Shown: piece after piece, positions 27,564-35,164 of the stretch | How positions within the stretch are numbered: position 1 is the stretch's first letter | Layout: each line of letters starts with the position of its first letter | DNA from: a virus | IMG/VR virus record: IMGVR_UViG_3300025325_000080 | Coordinates: 1 to 37,954 of that record | Length of the DNA: 37,954 nucleotides | Strand: one strand, 5' to 3' | Notes under the pieces: generated by a model | Seen by the model: the letters and a program-made list of their open reading frames with translations, nothing else | What the model was told of the DNA's origin: nothing | Databases searched by the model: none | Program-made: the position numbers and the translations under genes

Positions 27564-27952
27564 ACCAGGCCTTCAGACTTCAAGGATTCCTTCATCGCTC
27601 GCATCGCCCTGGCCTTCCTGCTCTTCAGCGCAGGCCGGATGTAGGGTTGGGCGGCGACAGACGATGAGCCATACTCCTGCACGTTGCCATAAATGGCAGT
27701 CTCTTTGTCTGCCGTGATGATGCCAATATCCACATAAGAGAAATTGCCGTCCTGGTGAGGTCCTTCGATGCTCAGATGGGCTTCCAGGTTGTGAGTGTCC
27801 TTGGGCACCAGGGTCTTCATTTCAGGCAGGATCTCATTAGCGCCTTTCGCGAGAGCACGCTGCGCAGCTGCATCCACATCCTTGCCGGCTCGAGCAAGAT
27901 CTTCGAGATAATTAGCCAGACCATTTAAGGAGAGTTTTCCACTCGTTGCCAT
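27560..27952 (-). CDS. HK97 gp10-like head-tail joining protein
   Basis: The product has 130 residues. N-terminal helices L-A-N-Y-L-E-D-L and A-A-A-Q-R-A-L-A-K-G, a V-P-K-D-T-H-N-L-E-A-H-L-S motif, then the hallmark Y-G-N-V-Q-E-Y-G-S and A-A-Q-P-Y-I-R-P-A-L. The family forms part of the neck between head and tail. AGGTG before ATG 27952 lies inside a short tandem repeat. Confidence 0.88.
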   Translation of the reverse strand: MATSGKLSLNGLANYLEDLARAGKDVDAAAQRALAKGANEILPEMKTLVPKDTHNLEAHLSIEGPHQDGNFSYVDIGIITADKETAIYGNVQEYGSSSVAAQPYIRPALKSRKARAMRAMKESLKSEGLV

Positions 27953-27956
27953 TCAT

Positions 27957-28000
27957 TCACCTGATACCTGACACCTGATACTTGATACCTGACACCGTCT
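27957..28000. repeat. tandem repeat CCTGATA/CCTGACA upstream of the gp10-like gene
   Basis: Units of about 7-8 bases (CCTGATAC, CCTGACAC, CTTGATAC) fill the whole gap before the gp10-like start. On the coding strand they read TATCAGG, so the last one forms the ribosome site. Confidence 0.75.
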
Positions 28001-28350
28001 CACACACTGCCTTTCGCGCGCTCAACGACCAGCTCCACATAGCGCCGCTGATCGCGCACAGGATCAACAGAGATGATCTGCCACGCTTCACTGCTCTTGA
28101 GCACTCGCCAGGTCGTGTTGATATCAGTGCGGTGCCGGATCGTAACCGTGGCTCGCTGCACAGTTTTCAAAGCCTCGCTCGTCACAACTTCCTGACCATG
28201 TGCGTTGATCCACCGAGCCCACACGGTCGGGTTTGGGGACACATTCGCAAACGTGGTCACCTGCGCGGCGCCGGGGTCCTGTGTGACCGTCGGACTCTGC
28301 AAAGTGATCTGCGTCCGCATCTCGCCAGGGTTGATGGTATAGACTGGCAT
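28000..28350 (-). CDS. head closure protein (head-tail adaptor)
   Basis: The product has 116 residues. M-R-T-Q-I-T-L-Q-S-P-T-V-T-Q-D-P-G and the later W-A-R-W-I-N, Q-E-V-V-T-S-E, T-V-T-I-R-H-R-T-D-I, W-R-V-L, W-Q-I-I-S-V-D-P strands follow the SPP1 gp16/HK97 adaptor pattern. It overlaps the connector gene by one base, so the two are co-translated. Confidence 0.86.
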   Translation of the reverse strand: MPVYTINPGEMRTQITLQSPTVTQDPGAAQVTTFANVSPNPTVWARWINAHGQEVVTSEALKTVQRATVTIRHRTDINTTWRVLKSSEAWQIISVDPVRDQRRYVELVVERAKGSV

Positions 28351-28877
28351 TACGCGCTCACATCGTCTGCGGGTGACTTCAGGATCACCACATACAAATT
28401 CCCAGAGAGATTGCTCGCGGAGCTCTGCTGGAGCTGCCCAGCCACGGTGATTTTGCTTTCGAAGCTCGAGACCTGGCTGCCACTCGAACCATACACACCG
28501 ATCAACTTGATCACATCATCGCCGATACGCGCGCCAGGGATGGCAACACCACCTGCACCATTCGAACCATAGAACTGAGTCGTGCGGTACTTCAGCGCCT
28601 CCGCTTCGAGCTGGCTCAAAACATTGGTCACGCCAAAAGTAAGCGGAGCATCCGTGATGAGGGAGCCACTCTGCGACGGGATGTCATACCACGAAACAAG
28701 CAGCATGCCCGCTGCGGCCTTGGCCACATCGTTGATCGTTGAATCTGCCGTCCAATCCCGCCCCGTTGCGCGCTGGATGAACTTATCCACCAACGGCAGC
28801 AGCATCAGCATCGTGGCGTCAGCCGTATCCGTTCGAACGAAATTCGCAGCTTCAGCAGCGGTCAGAATGTTGGCCAT
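28350..28877 (-). CDS. head-tail connector (gp6/gp15-like)
   Basis: The product has 175 residues. The N-terminal helical bundle with T-A-A-E-A-A-N-F-V-R-T-D, D-K-F-I-Q-R-A-T-G-R-D-W and V-A-K-A-A-A-G-M-L-L-V-S-W-Y matches phage connector proteins that add to the portal ring. The C-terminal third is extended and Ser/Gly-rich. It precedes the closure gene as expected. Confidence 0.82.
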   Translation of the reverse strand: MANILTAAEAANFVRTDTADATMLMLLPLVDKFIQRATGRDWTADSTINDVAKAAAGMLLVSWYDIPSQSGSLITDAPLTFGVTNVLSQLEAEALKYRTTQFYGSNGAGGVAIPGARIGDDVIKLIGVYGSSGSQVSSFESKITVAGQLQQSSASNLSGNLYVVILKSPADDVSA

Positions 28878-28905
28878 CTACCAATTACCAATCACTGATC
28901 ACTGA

Positions 28906-29307
28906 TCACTTCTTCGCAGCCGCTTTCTTCCTGGCAGCTTCAGCCTCAGCAGCTGCAGCATCCGCTTCGGCTTTCTTGCGGGCCACCGCGGCCGCAGCTT
29001 CGGCTCTCCTCTGGGCAGCCAGGGCTTCAGGGTTCGACTTCACCGCAGCAGCCTTTGCGTCCGCTTCCGCTTTTGCAATGACAGCCTTATTCTCCGCCGC
29101 GGCTTTCTCTTGAGCAGCTACGGCATCTGCGGCGGCCTTCTCTTCAGCCGCGATCGCATCCGCAGTTTGGGCATCATGTGTGTCTTCATCGAAGAGCACC
29201 CAGCCCAGCCGCTGATGATCTGCCAGCGCCAGTGGGCTGATCTCGATAGTCTCACCATCCTTGGTGACCTTGATGAAATCGCTATCGTTCGAACTTTTCT
29301 TGTCCAT
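28906..29307 (-). CDS. Ala/Lys/Glu-rich helical protein
   Basis: The product has 133 residues. The first 50 form a small folded part (V-T-K-D-G-E-T-I-E-I-S-P-L-A-L-A-D-H). The rest is a long repeated A-A-A-E/K pattern predicting a single helix or coiled coil. It lies between the decoration-type gene and the connector. It may be a head fibre or scaffold part; composition alone does not say. Confidence 0.65.
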   Translation of the reverse strand: MDKKSSNDSDFIKVTKDGETIEISPLALADHQRLGWVLFDEDTHDAQTADAIAAEEKAAADAVAAQEKAAAENKAVIAKAEADAKAAAVKSNPEALAAQRRAEAAAAVARKKAEADAAAAEAEAARKKAAAKK

Positions 29308-29325
29308 GATCGTTCTCCTTTTGAA

Positions 29326-30426
29326 CTAGGCTAGGTAATACAGGTCGAGCACTTTTGCGCCATCCGGCGTGCCGTTCAATGAGAATAGATTCTTCTCGAG
29401 CTCATCGGCATCCACAGCCAGTGTGCCGCTATCGTCTGACCCGTCGAATATTTTCTCCTCGAGCAGGCTGGCATTTTCCACAATATGCGGGACGCCGAAT
29501 TTCTTTCCGACTCCCATGCTCACAGTGTCATACGGCACGCCCGCGGTAGTGTCCGCAGAAGTAGCCGCGGTCGTGAGACCCGTGCAGGTCCCATTATCGA
29601 TGGACATGTTCAGCGTCGCATCATTGGCAGCTGGTGCCAGTCTGGTGAGAATAACCTTATCCGTGGCCCCGCTGACTGCAAACCTGGCAATCACATCGGC
29701 ATCTAATCCCAGCGCGGTGCGGATCTTGCCAGCCACATCACTGGCGGTATCGTTTTCCAGCACAGCCACGCTTTTCGTCTTCGGGCTGCCGGTCATCCCG
29801 GCCGCGGTCACAACTACAGACGCATTGCCATCGCCTGTCACAGTTCCAACGACCGTAGCTGTTTCAACCTGTTCCACTGGCGTATGTGACTCGGCTGGCA
29901 GATCAACTTGCGTCACGGTCTTGAATGCCGCAACGCCTTCCACCTCAGCAGTGCCATTCAACGCGATGGTGTCCTCGATGGCCCCATTGCTGATATTCGT
30001 GCCGGTCACGACCACGTCGCCTGTGATCCCCGAAAGATTCCCCTTGACCGTCACTGTGCGCGGCACATCCGGGTTCGTCAGTCCTGTCGTCTTCACTTGC
30101 GCGTCGCCGCTCAGGTTCTGCGCAGCCATTACCGACACCGCGCTTTCCGCATCCGGCGTGATCGTGTAATGGACCATCTGCCGCAGGTCTTCATTCAGGT
30201 CGAGCGAATTAAGTTCCGCCGCGGAGGAGACCATCTGCACGCCATCCAGCTTCAGCGCGCCTGATTGGATATCAATATAGGTCCCGTGGGGAACCACCAA
30301 AGACTGACCGTCCGCGCTGATCTCGATCCTGGCGCGGCGCCAGCCTAAAGCCTCATGCGGAGTCACGTTGGTCGAATCAACAAGAATATCAGCCTCTCCA
30401 GCTTTCTGCATCAACACAGTTGTCAT
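29326..30426 (-). CDS. capsid decoration or head-fibre-like protein
   Basis: The 366-residue protein lies next to the capsid gene and is almost all beta: repeated V-V-V-T-G-T-N, T-V-V-G-T-V-T-G-D-G-N-A-S-V-V-V-T-A-A-G-M and D-K-V-I-L-T-R-L-type strands suggest two or three Ig-like domains. It ends with Y-D-T-V-S-M-G-V-G-K-K-F-G and E-K-N-L-F-S-L. I infer an outer decoration protein from place and fold; no motif is unique. Confidence 0.6.
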   Translation of the reverse strand: MTTVLMQKAGEADILVDSTNVTPHEALGWRRARIEISADGQSLVVPHGTYIDIQSGALKLDGVQMVSSAAELNSLDLNEDLRQMVHYTITPDAESAVSVMAAQNLSGDAQVKTTGLTNPDVPRTVTVKGNLSGITGDVVVTGTNISNGAIEDTIALNGTAEVEGVAAFKTVTQVDLPAESHTPVEQVETATVVGTVTGDGNASVVVTAAGMTGSPKTKSVAVLENDTASDVAGKIRTALGLDADVIARFAVSGATDKVILTRLAPAANDATLNMSIDNGTCTGLTTAATSADTTAGVPYDTVSMGVGKKFGVPHIVENASLLEEKIFDGSDDSGTLAVDADELEKNLFSLNGTPDGAKVLDLYYLA

Positions 30427-30442
30427 AGTTTCTCCTCTTACC

Positions 30443-30467
30443 CCCCTCTCCCATTTTGGGGGAGGGG
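30443..30467. repeat. REP-like hairpin between capsid and decoration genes
   Basis: CCCCTCTCCC pairs imperfectly with GGGGGAGGGG around ATTTT in the 72-base gap before the decoration gene. This type of C/T-rich stem is widespread in bacterial genomes. It may slow or process the transcript. Confidence 0.6.
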
Positions 30468-30498
30468 TCGGGGGTGGGGTCAGACAGAGGGAGTCAGA

Positions 30499-31644
30499 CT
30501 ATCCAAGCAGGGTTGCGATCGCGTCGCTCTTGACTGCCTTCACACCCCAGGCCAGTGAGACTTCCACAATCACTTCGTGATACGCCGGATACATAGACAC
30601 CAGGAACGAGATGCCGCTGAACGGATCGGTGATGATCTCATGCTCGCCCAGAGCGCCTTCTATCGGCAGTTTGGGAACGCGAGTGAGCAGGTGGATGGCA
30701 TTCCGCTCGAACGCAAAGTTGCCCAGGTAATTTGCGCCGATCGTGATGGTCTTGCTATCGGTCTGCAGCTGGCGCAAGCCGGGACTGCCAAGGACTATGG
30801 ATCCAGGCGCGGCAATACCGGTGTTGACCACGTACTTGTTGGTCGTGTCATCCTCGAGCGCCAGCACATCCCCATACAGGACGGTCCCTGAGCCGGTCTT
30901 CGCCACCAGGGTAGTCGCACCCACAGCATGCGAACCGTTGACCACATAACTCGTGCCCGTGCCTTTCACGTGGCTGACAATGGCAGCGGATTCGTGCATA
31001 TCAAAACCTTCCAGCCTGCCGAGACTACCATCGCGCAGAAGCTCAGCACTTCCCGCTTCGTTCACTTTAAACAGGCTGGACTGTGTGCCGCGGATTTTCG
31101 ATCCCGTCGTACTGTTTAGCACCATGTGCATGTCGCTCGTCCAGGCGGCATTGTCAACCAGGATCTTTCGGGTTTCAGCGACATCGGTCAGCACGCCGGC
31201 AGTTGCAAATGGCGTGGCGCCAGCCGTCCCGTAGGCGCGCGAGGCGGTGCGCTTTGCAGCCAGGAATAGATCCAACTCGACCTCGTTCACAAGCACACGG
31301 AATGCCTGTGCAAATTGGCTTTCTTTGACCTTCTCGTAGTTGGCGCCAATGGAAAACTGCTCTTCGCCCTTCCACACAAATGGAGCCTTTTTAACCTTGC
31401 TGATGGTCATCGTGCCGGTACCAAGCGCTGCGCCGGCCGGCTCGGTGGGGACCGCTGCGGGAGCAACGTCCGTTGCGGCGATCGTTGGCACGATTGGGTA
31501 CGTGATGTTCTGGTCTTTGGCGACCATCTCGCCAGACGGGTCCATGTAGACCGCACCAAGGAAGCCGGTCTGCTCGCGCAAAACGATGTCAGCGGCTACG
31601 TAGATGGTGGGGATCAACCCCGTGAGTGTATTTTCGTTTGCCAT
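30499..31644 (-). CDS. major capsid protein (P22 coat/HK97-fold type)
   Basis: The 381-residue protein has an N-arm (T-I-Y-V-A-A-D-I-V-L-R-E-Q-T), a glycine- and alanine-rich core, a G-E-E-Q-F-S-I-G-A-N-Y segment and a C-terminal A-F-E-R-N-A-I-H-L-L-T-R-V-P as in P22-type coat proteins. It is the middle of the head block, between scaffold-like and decoration genes. A GGAA ribosome site precedes ATG 31644, next to two hairpins. Confidence 0.88.
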   Translation of the reverse strand: MANENTLTGLIPTIYVAADIVLREQTGFLGAVYMDPSGEMVAKDQNITYPIVPTIAATDVAPAAVPTEPAGAALGTGTMTISKVKKAPFVWKGEEQFSIGANYEKVKESQFAQAFRVLVNEVELDLFLAAKRTASRAYGTAGATPFATAGVLTDVAETRKILVDNAAWTSDMHMVLNSTTGSKIRGTQSSLFKVNEAGSAELLRDGSLGRLEGFDMHESAAIVSHVKGTGTSYVVNGSHAVGATTLVAKTGSGTVLYGDVLALEDDTTNKYVVNTGIAAPGSIVLGSPGLRQLQTDSKTITIGANYLGNFAFERNAIHLLTRVPKLPIEGALGEHEIITDPFSGISFLVSMYPAYHEVIVEVSLAWGVKAVKSDAIATLLG

Positions 31645-31675
31645 GATATTTTTTCCTTATGTGATGACTACTCCC

Positions 31676-31724
31676 CTCCCCTAAATCCGCGAAGCGTATT
31701 TGGGGGAGATGTCACGAAGTGACA
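31676..31724. repeat. two hairpins upstream of the capsid gene
   Basis: CTCCCCTAAAT (31676-31686) pairs with ATTTGGGGGAG (31698-31708), and TGTCAC pairs with GTGACA around GAA (31710-31724). They lie 32-80 bases before the capsid start and could protect or process the capsid message. Confidence 0.7.
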
Positions 31725-31731
31725 GAGGGGG

Positions 31732-32100
31732 TCAGTCTTCGAGTTTCCCGCCAGCTTTCGAGAAAGCCAGTCGGTCTTTGGGGGAAAGCGCATTGAAATC
31801 ATGCAGCTTCATGACCTTGGGATTCTCATCCGTCTGGTCGTCTTTGGCGGGATCGGGGGGCGTGGTGAAGAGTGCAGCCATGCTGTCGTTCACCAGCGAT
31901 GCGTCCCGCATGCTGGCATACAACTTGTTGGCTTCCTCGGCTTTGATCTTCGCCTCATCCAGCGTGGGGCGCAGAGCAAGTGCCTTCTCTTTGCCTTCGT
32001 CCGTTCCCTCGTTGAAAGCAGCATCCATCTCGTTCAGGATGCGCTTCACCTCTGCATCCGCAGCAAGTGCGGCATCGTAATAGGGCTTTAGGTTCGGCAT
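31732..32100 (-). CDS. scaffold-like protein
   Basis: The product has 122 residues, strongly helical and acidic (Y-Y-D-A-A-L-A-A-D-A-E-V-K-R-I-L-N-E-M; K-A-E-E-A-N-K-L-Y-A-S-M-R). The helical part resembles the N-terminal delta domain that HK97-type capsids carry, here as a separate gene, and it lies between protease and capsid. The end (D-F-N-A-L-S-P-K-D-R-L-A-F) would be the capsid-binding part. Role inferred from position and composition. Confidence 0.65.
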   Translation of the reverse strand: MPNLKPYYDAALAADAEVKRILNEMDAAFNEGTDEGKEKALALRPTLDEAKIKAEEANKLYASMRDASLVNDSMAALFTTPPDPAKDDQTDENPKVMKLHDFNALSPKDRLAFSKAGGKLED

Positions 32101-32111
32101 GTAGATTCTCC

Positions 32112-33041
32112 TTACTTGAAAATTTGGACATAGTCACGCAGGCTCTGCGCCTCGCGCTCCGTATCATCCGTCAGCAGCGACCTGCTGGATGCCGCTCCAG
32201 ACGGGATATTCCCATTGTTGAACAAACGAGAAATGGTTTCTTCCAATGTACCCACTCGATCAGCCATCCCCAACTCCAGGGCCTGGCGGGCGCCAACCAC
32301 GCGCCCCTCACCGAAACCGTTTCGCACATCGGCTGCCTTTACTCCCCGGTTGCGGGCAACGGAATTAATAAACGCATCATAAGCATCACTGACCCTCACA
32401 CCGATGGCAGCCCGCGCTTCCTCAGCCAGTGGCTCATACGGATTCCCCTCCACTTTGTATTTTCCCCTGCTGATCAGCGACACCTTGATGCCTACCTGCT
32501 CGAGCGACCCACTGATGTCCTTATGCACTGCGAACACACCGATCGAACCCACCTCGCCAGATGGACTGATAACCACCTCGTCCGCAGCGGTCCCGATCCA
32601 ATAGGCCGCTGACGCCATGGTGTGATTAGCCACAGCCACGATTGGTTTCTTCCCGCGCGCCTCGAAGATCCGTGTGGAAAGCTCATCGATCCCGTTTACC
32701 TGTCCGCCCGGGCTGTCCACATCCAGGACGATTGCGTTGATCTCCGGATCGTTGACCAGATCTGAAAAGGTGGCGCCAAAACGCTCTGCACTCGTCGCGC
32801 CTGAAATATCGGTCATCATGTTCGCCCTCGGGAAGATGGTCCCGAAGAGCGGCAATATCGCCACGCTTTGCACTTTGCGGTCTTGTGGGCGAGTCGCCCC
32901 ATGGATACGAGCCTGGATTTCTTCCGCATCCAACTTTTCGCCAGACACATGCCGGATCACGATCTCTTCCAACACAGCCAGCTTATAGGGCAGGATCGCC
33001 CAGGGAGTCTCAACAAAAGATTGCAAGACATAAGATTGCTT
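32112..33041 (-). CDS. S49-family head maturation protease
   Basis: The product has 309 residues. The ClpP/SppA-fold motifs are D-S-P-G-G and the nucleophile Ser in T-M-A-S-A-A-Y-W, with G-E-V-G-S-I-G-V and the Lys region S-R-G-K-Y-K-V-E-G providing the Ser-Lys dyad. These cut the scaffold and capsid during head maturation. ATG 33041 is chosen because AGAGGG lies 8-9 bases before it; the open frame to 33182 has 47 extra residues encoded by short repeats and covering the portal stop. Confidence 0.92.
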   Translation of the reverse strand, partial: KQSYVLQSFVETPWAILPYKLAVLEEIVIRHVSGEKLDAEEIQARIHGATRPQDRKVQSVAILPLFGTIFPRANMMTDISGATSAERFGATFSDLVNDPEINAIVLDVDSPGGQVNGIDELSTRIFEARGKKPIVAVANHTMASAAYWIGTAADEVVISPSGEVGSIGVFAVHKDISGSLEQVGIKVSLISRGKYKVEGNPYEPLAEEARAAIGVRVSDAYDAFINSVARNRGVKAADVRNGFGEGRVVGARQALELGMADRVGTLEETISRLFNNGNIPSGAASSRSLLTDDTEREAQSLRDYVQIFK

Positions 33042-33144
33042 CATCGGCTGCCCTCTGCTTTCTGCGTTCTGCTCGCTGTCCAGAAACATCTCCAACCTGG
33101 AATCTGAACCCATCTCACTGATCACTGATAACTGATCACTGCCT
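33042..33144. repeat. short repeats filling the portal-protease gap
   Basis: CTGATCACTGATAACTGATCACTG-type units (about 33117-33140) and a CTGCCCTCTGCTTTCTGCG-type stretch (33050-33070) fill the 103-base gap. They are open in the protease frame but lack a ribosome site of their own. Confidence 0.6.
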
Positions 33145-34371
33145 TTACGCTTTGGCATTTTCAGGAACTCCAATCTCGCCATTGTTCCGCGTCATCCAGA
33201 ACTTATCGCCATCCGGATAACTGTTACGGTCCTCGATCCCGCGGCTTTCATTGGCCGTCAACATACCGGAAGCGATCTGAATCGCATGCAGCTCCGCGCG
33301 GCTCTTGGCATTCGTGCGCAGGATCGACTCACGGATGAATTTGAAATAACCGCTCTGCTGATCAGCCTCGGCCAGCCAGCGCAAACGCGCCGCCTGCTCC
33401 CACTGCACCAGGTGCGGGTCGAGCGTTGACTTCAGGTAATCCAGGTCCTGCTGTTCATTGCTCTCATACGACTGCTTCCCCATGTTGAGCTTATAAGCCG
33501 GGTACTTGAAAAAATTCGCCAGATCGAGATCTGAGTGATCGATGCTCTCCAAAAACTGCGCTTCGGTCAGCTTCATCGTGATTGGCTCGAATTTCGTCAC
33601 CTTGTTATCGAAGACCACCAGGTTGCCCGCGTTCTCAGAACCCGAGATCAGCTCGCTGTAGGCTTCTCGATATTTCTCCCGGCCCGCTTTATCGAGCGAT
33701 GCGTTGACCTGCACATAGGCGGATGGGTTCAAGCCTTTCCCCTGAATGCTGCTCTGCGTTTCAGACATCCCCAACCGCAGGCCCACCGTCTCGCGCGCGT
33801 ACTCCAGTACAGATCTGCCCCAGATCCCATTTGTCGAATTGATCATCACGTGCATCACCTCGACCGCAGGGATCATCTTTTTGTCACCGTTGGGGAAGCG
33901 CACCTCGTACCACAAATATCCATTCTGATCGAGCTTGGGCGTCGTCATGTTCGTGGGCAGGACGAACAACTCGCGCTGCGCGGGCGGCGCTGGCTGCCAG
34001 ATCAAAGCATTGCCCCAGAAGAGCAGCCACATCATCGCGGTCTTCTTCAGGATGAATGGCGTTATCCAACGGTTCGGCTGCACCTCGAGCAGGTAGGCCA
34101 TATTGCGCAGGTTCACATCCGGTGGGATCTGTTCGGTCTTATTGTTCGTGCGGCGATATAGCTGAAGCGGCATATTGGCGATATCGTCACTGATGCCATT
34201 CGCACAGCGAAAGACCACCGCCACGCGTTTCGACAGCTCCGGACCCACAGGCTGCCTGGCCTTCGTTTGCACGCGGCCCGTGTAGATGCTCCCGCCCTGG
34301 TCCGGCACCGACTCGAGCTTGCCTGGCTGCTCGGCTGGCTTCGCAGGTGTTAACGCACCGGTAACAATCAT
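33145..34371 (-). CDS. portal protein (HK97 family)
   Basis: The product has 408 residues. Core portal features are D-D-I-A-N-M-P-L-Q-L-Y-R-R, P-N-R-W-I-T-P-F-I, M-M-W-L-L-F-W-G-N-A-L-I and Y-P-A-Y-K-L-N-M-G-K-Q-S-Y-E-S-N-E-Q. It forms the ring through which DNA enters and leaves the head. The start overlaps the upstream small gene stop by 4 bases, and the C-terminus carries a D-G-D-K-F-W-M-T-R-N-N end. Confidence 0.93.
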   Translation of the reverse strand: MIVTGALTPAKPAEQPGKLESVPDQGGSIYTGRVQTKARQPVGPELSKRVAVVFRCANGISDDIANMPLQLYRRTNNKTEQIPPDVNLRNMAYLLEVQPNRWITPFILKKTAMMWLLFWGNALIWQPAPPAQRELFVLPTNMTTPKLDQNGYLWYEVRFPNGDKKMIPAVEVMHVMINSTNGIWGRSVLEYARETVGLRLGMSETQSSIQGKGLNPSAYVQVNASLDKAGREKYREAYSELISGSENAGNLVVFDNKVTKFEPITMKLTEAQFLESIDHSDLDLANFFKYPAYKLNMGKQSYESNEQQDLDYLKSTLDPHLVQWEQAARLRWLAEADQQSGYFKFIRESILRTNAKSRAELHAIQIASGMLTANESRGIEDRNSYPDGDKFWMTRNNGEIGVPENAKA

Positions 34372-34526
34372 GACTGATTCGCCTTAGCCTTTCCGATCAG
34401 GTAGCCAAAGAACAAACAAAAAATGCCGGCTGAAAAAAGGGCGGCCACAGGAAAAATGAAGTATGCGCCCGTGGTGATCAACGCAGCTCCAAGCCAATAA
34501 AAAATATCGTCAAGATAATTTCTCAT
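34368..34526 (-). CDS. small two-helix membrane protein upstream of the portal
   Basis: The product has 52 residues, with helices at about 6-24 and 27-46 and a basic end (K-A-K-A-N-Q-S). ATG 34526 is inside the preceding 48-residue gene (17-base overlap) and its stop overlaps the portal ATG by 4 bases, so it is tightly coupled. The longer frame to 34637 lacks a ribosome site. Perhaps holin-like; unproven. Confidence 0.6.
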   Translation of the reverse strand: MRNYLDDIFYWLGAALITTGAYFIFPVAALFSAGIFCLFFGYLIGKAKANQS

Positions 34527-34656
34527 GGATAACGGGCACATCCTCTTCCGCACAATCCGTCGGACCCGAAAACAACACGCGCCTTTCGTGAACAAGCAAC
34601 CTGATCCAGGTGGGAACGAAAAGCAGCCCGAGCACAAAATAAAAAATTCGTCTCAT
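34510..34656 (-). CDS. 48-residue membrane peptide
   Basis: M-R-R-I-F-Y-F-V-L-G-L-L-F-V-P-T-W-I-R-L-L is a single N-terminal membrane helix followed by a polar acidic tail (T-D-C-A-E-E-D-V-P). The ATG shares a base with the upstream stop (TGATG), the stop lies inside the next gene, and the frame is between two coupled genes; this argues strongly for coding despite its size. Confidence 0.6.
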   Translation of the reverse strand: MRRIFYFVLGLLFVPTWIRLLVHERRVLFSGPTDCAEEDVPVIHEKLS

Positions 34657-35015
34657 CACTTCCTGGCCCATTCCCGAACGCCCGTAGCCAGCAGCGTGAT
34701 CGAATTCGCCAGCATCGTCACCGACTCGGACAGCGCCTCCGTATTGTCTTTTTCTCCAAGCTCGATGACATCCACATACTCACTGCTGCCATCTGCTTCC
34801 GCGACCCGGATCCACTCCGGTCGCTGTGGGTTCAGTGGCACAAGCCGTGCATACGGCACGTTCTGAACATAATGGATCCCATACGCATACAGCTGCGCTC
34901 CCACTGGCACACTGCGCAAGGCTTTTCCTCCCTGCGATTCAGGTCTGGGTGTGTCGCGCACCACCATGCCCTTCGATACTTTCACGATCAAAAGAAGCTT
35001 CGGCTGCTCTTCCAT
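34656..35015 (-). CDS. SH3-like beta protein
   Basis: The product has 119 residues. L-L-L-I-V-K-V-S-K-G-M-V-V-R-D-T-P then L-R-S-V-P-V-G-A-Q-L-Y-A-Y-G and W-I-R-V-A-E-A-D-G-S resembles bacterial SH3 (SH3b) repeats, which usually bind peptidoglycan or protein. A short helix ends it. GGAGG 4 bases before ATG 35015 fixes the start; the longer frame to 35096 covers a palindrome. Confidence 0.65.
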   Translation of the reverse strand: MEEQPKLLLIVKVSKGMVVRDTPRPESQGGKALRSVPVGAQLYAYGIHYVQNVPYARLVPLNPQRPEWIRVAEADGSSEYVDVIELGEKDNTEALSESVTMLANSITLLATGVREWARK

Positions 35016-35034
35016 CTGCCTCCAGAAATGCAAA

Positions 35035-35064
35035 CGCCCGATATGGATATATCCATATCGGGCG
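35035..35064. promoter_or_regulatory. 30-bp perfect palindrome
   Basis: Half-site CGCCCGATATGGATA and its exact reverse complement lie 20 bases before the SH3-like gene start. On the leftward strand the stem is followed by TTTGCATTTC, a poor T-run, so it may be a weak terminator or an operator near the possible promoter at 35128. Confidence 0.7.
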
Positions 35065-35127
35065 CGTCCTCCGACTGAGTGTGTCCCGGACTGCACCAGG
35101 ACCGCAACAGGTTATTCAGTTGCTGCG

Positions 35128-35133
35128 ATTATA
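35128..35133 (-). promoter_or_regulatory. possible leftward -10 box (TATAAT) in the gap before the SH3-like gene
   Basis: The leftward strand reads GTGTATAATCGC. The -35 region is poor (GTTTCA with a 16-base spacer). It lies in the 149-base gap between the genes at 35165 and 35015, with the palindrome downstream. Confidence 0.3.
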
Positions 35134-35164
35134 CACAATTTTCAACCGCTGAAACCTTGCAAAT

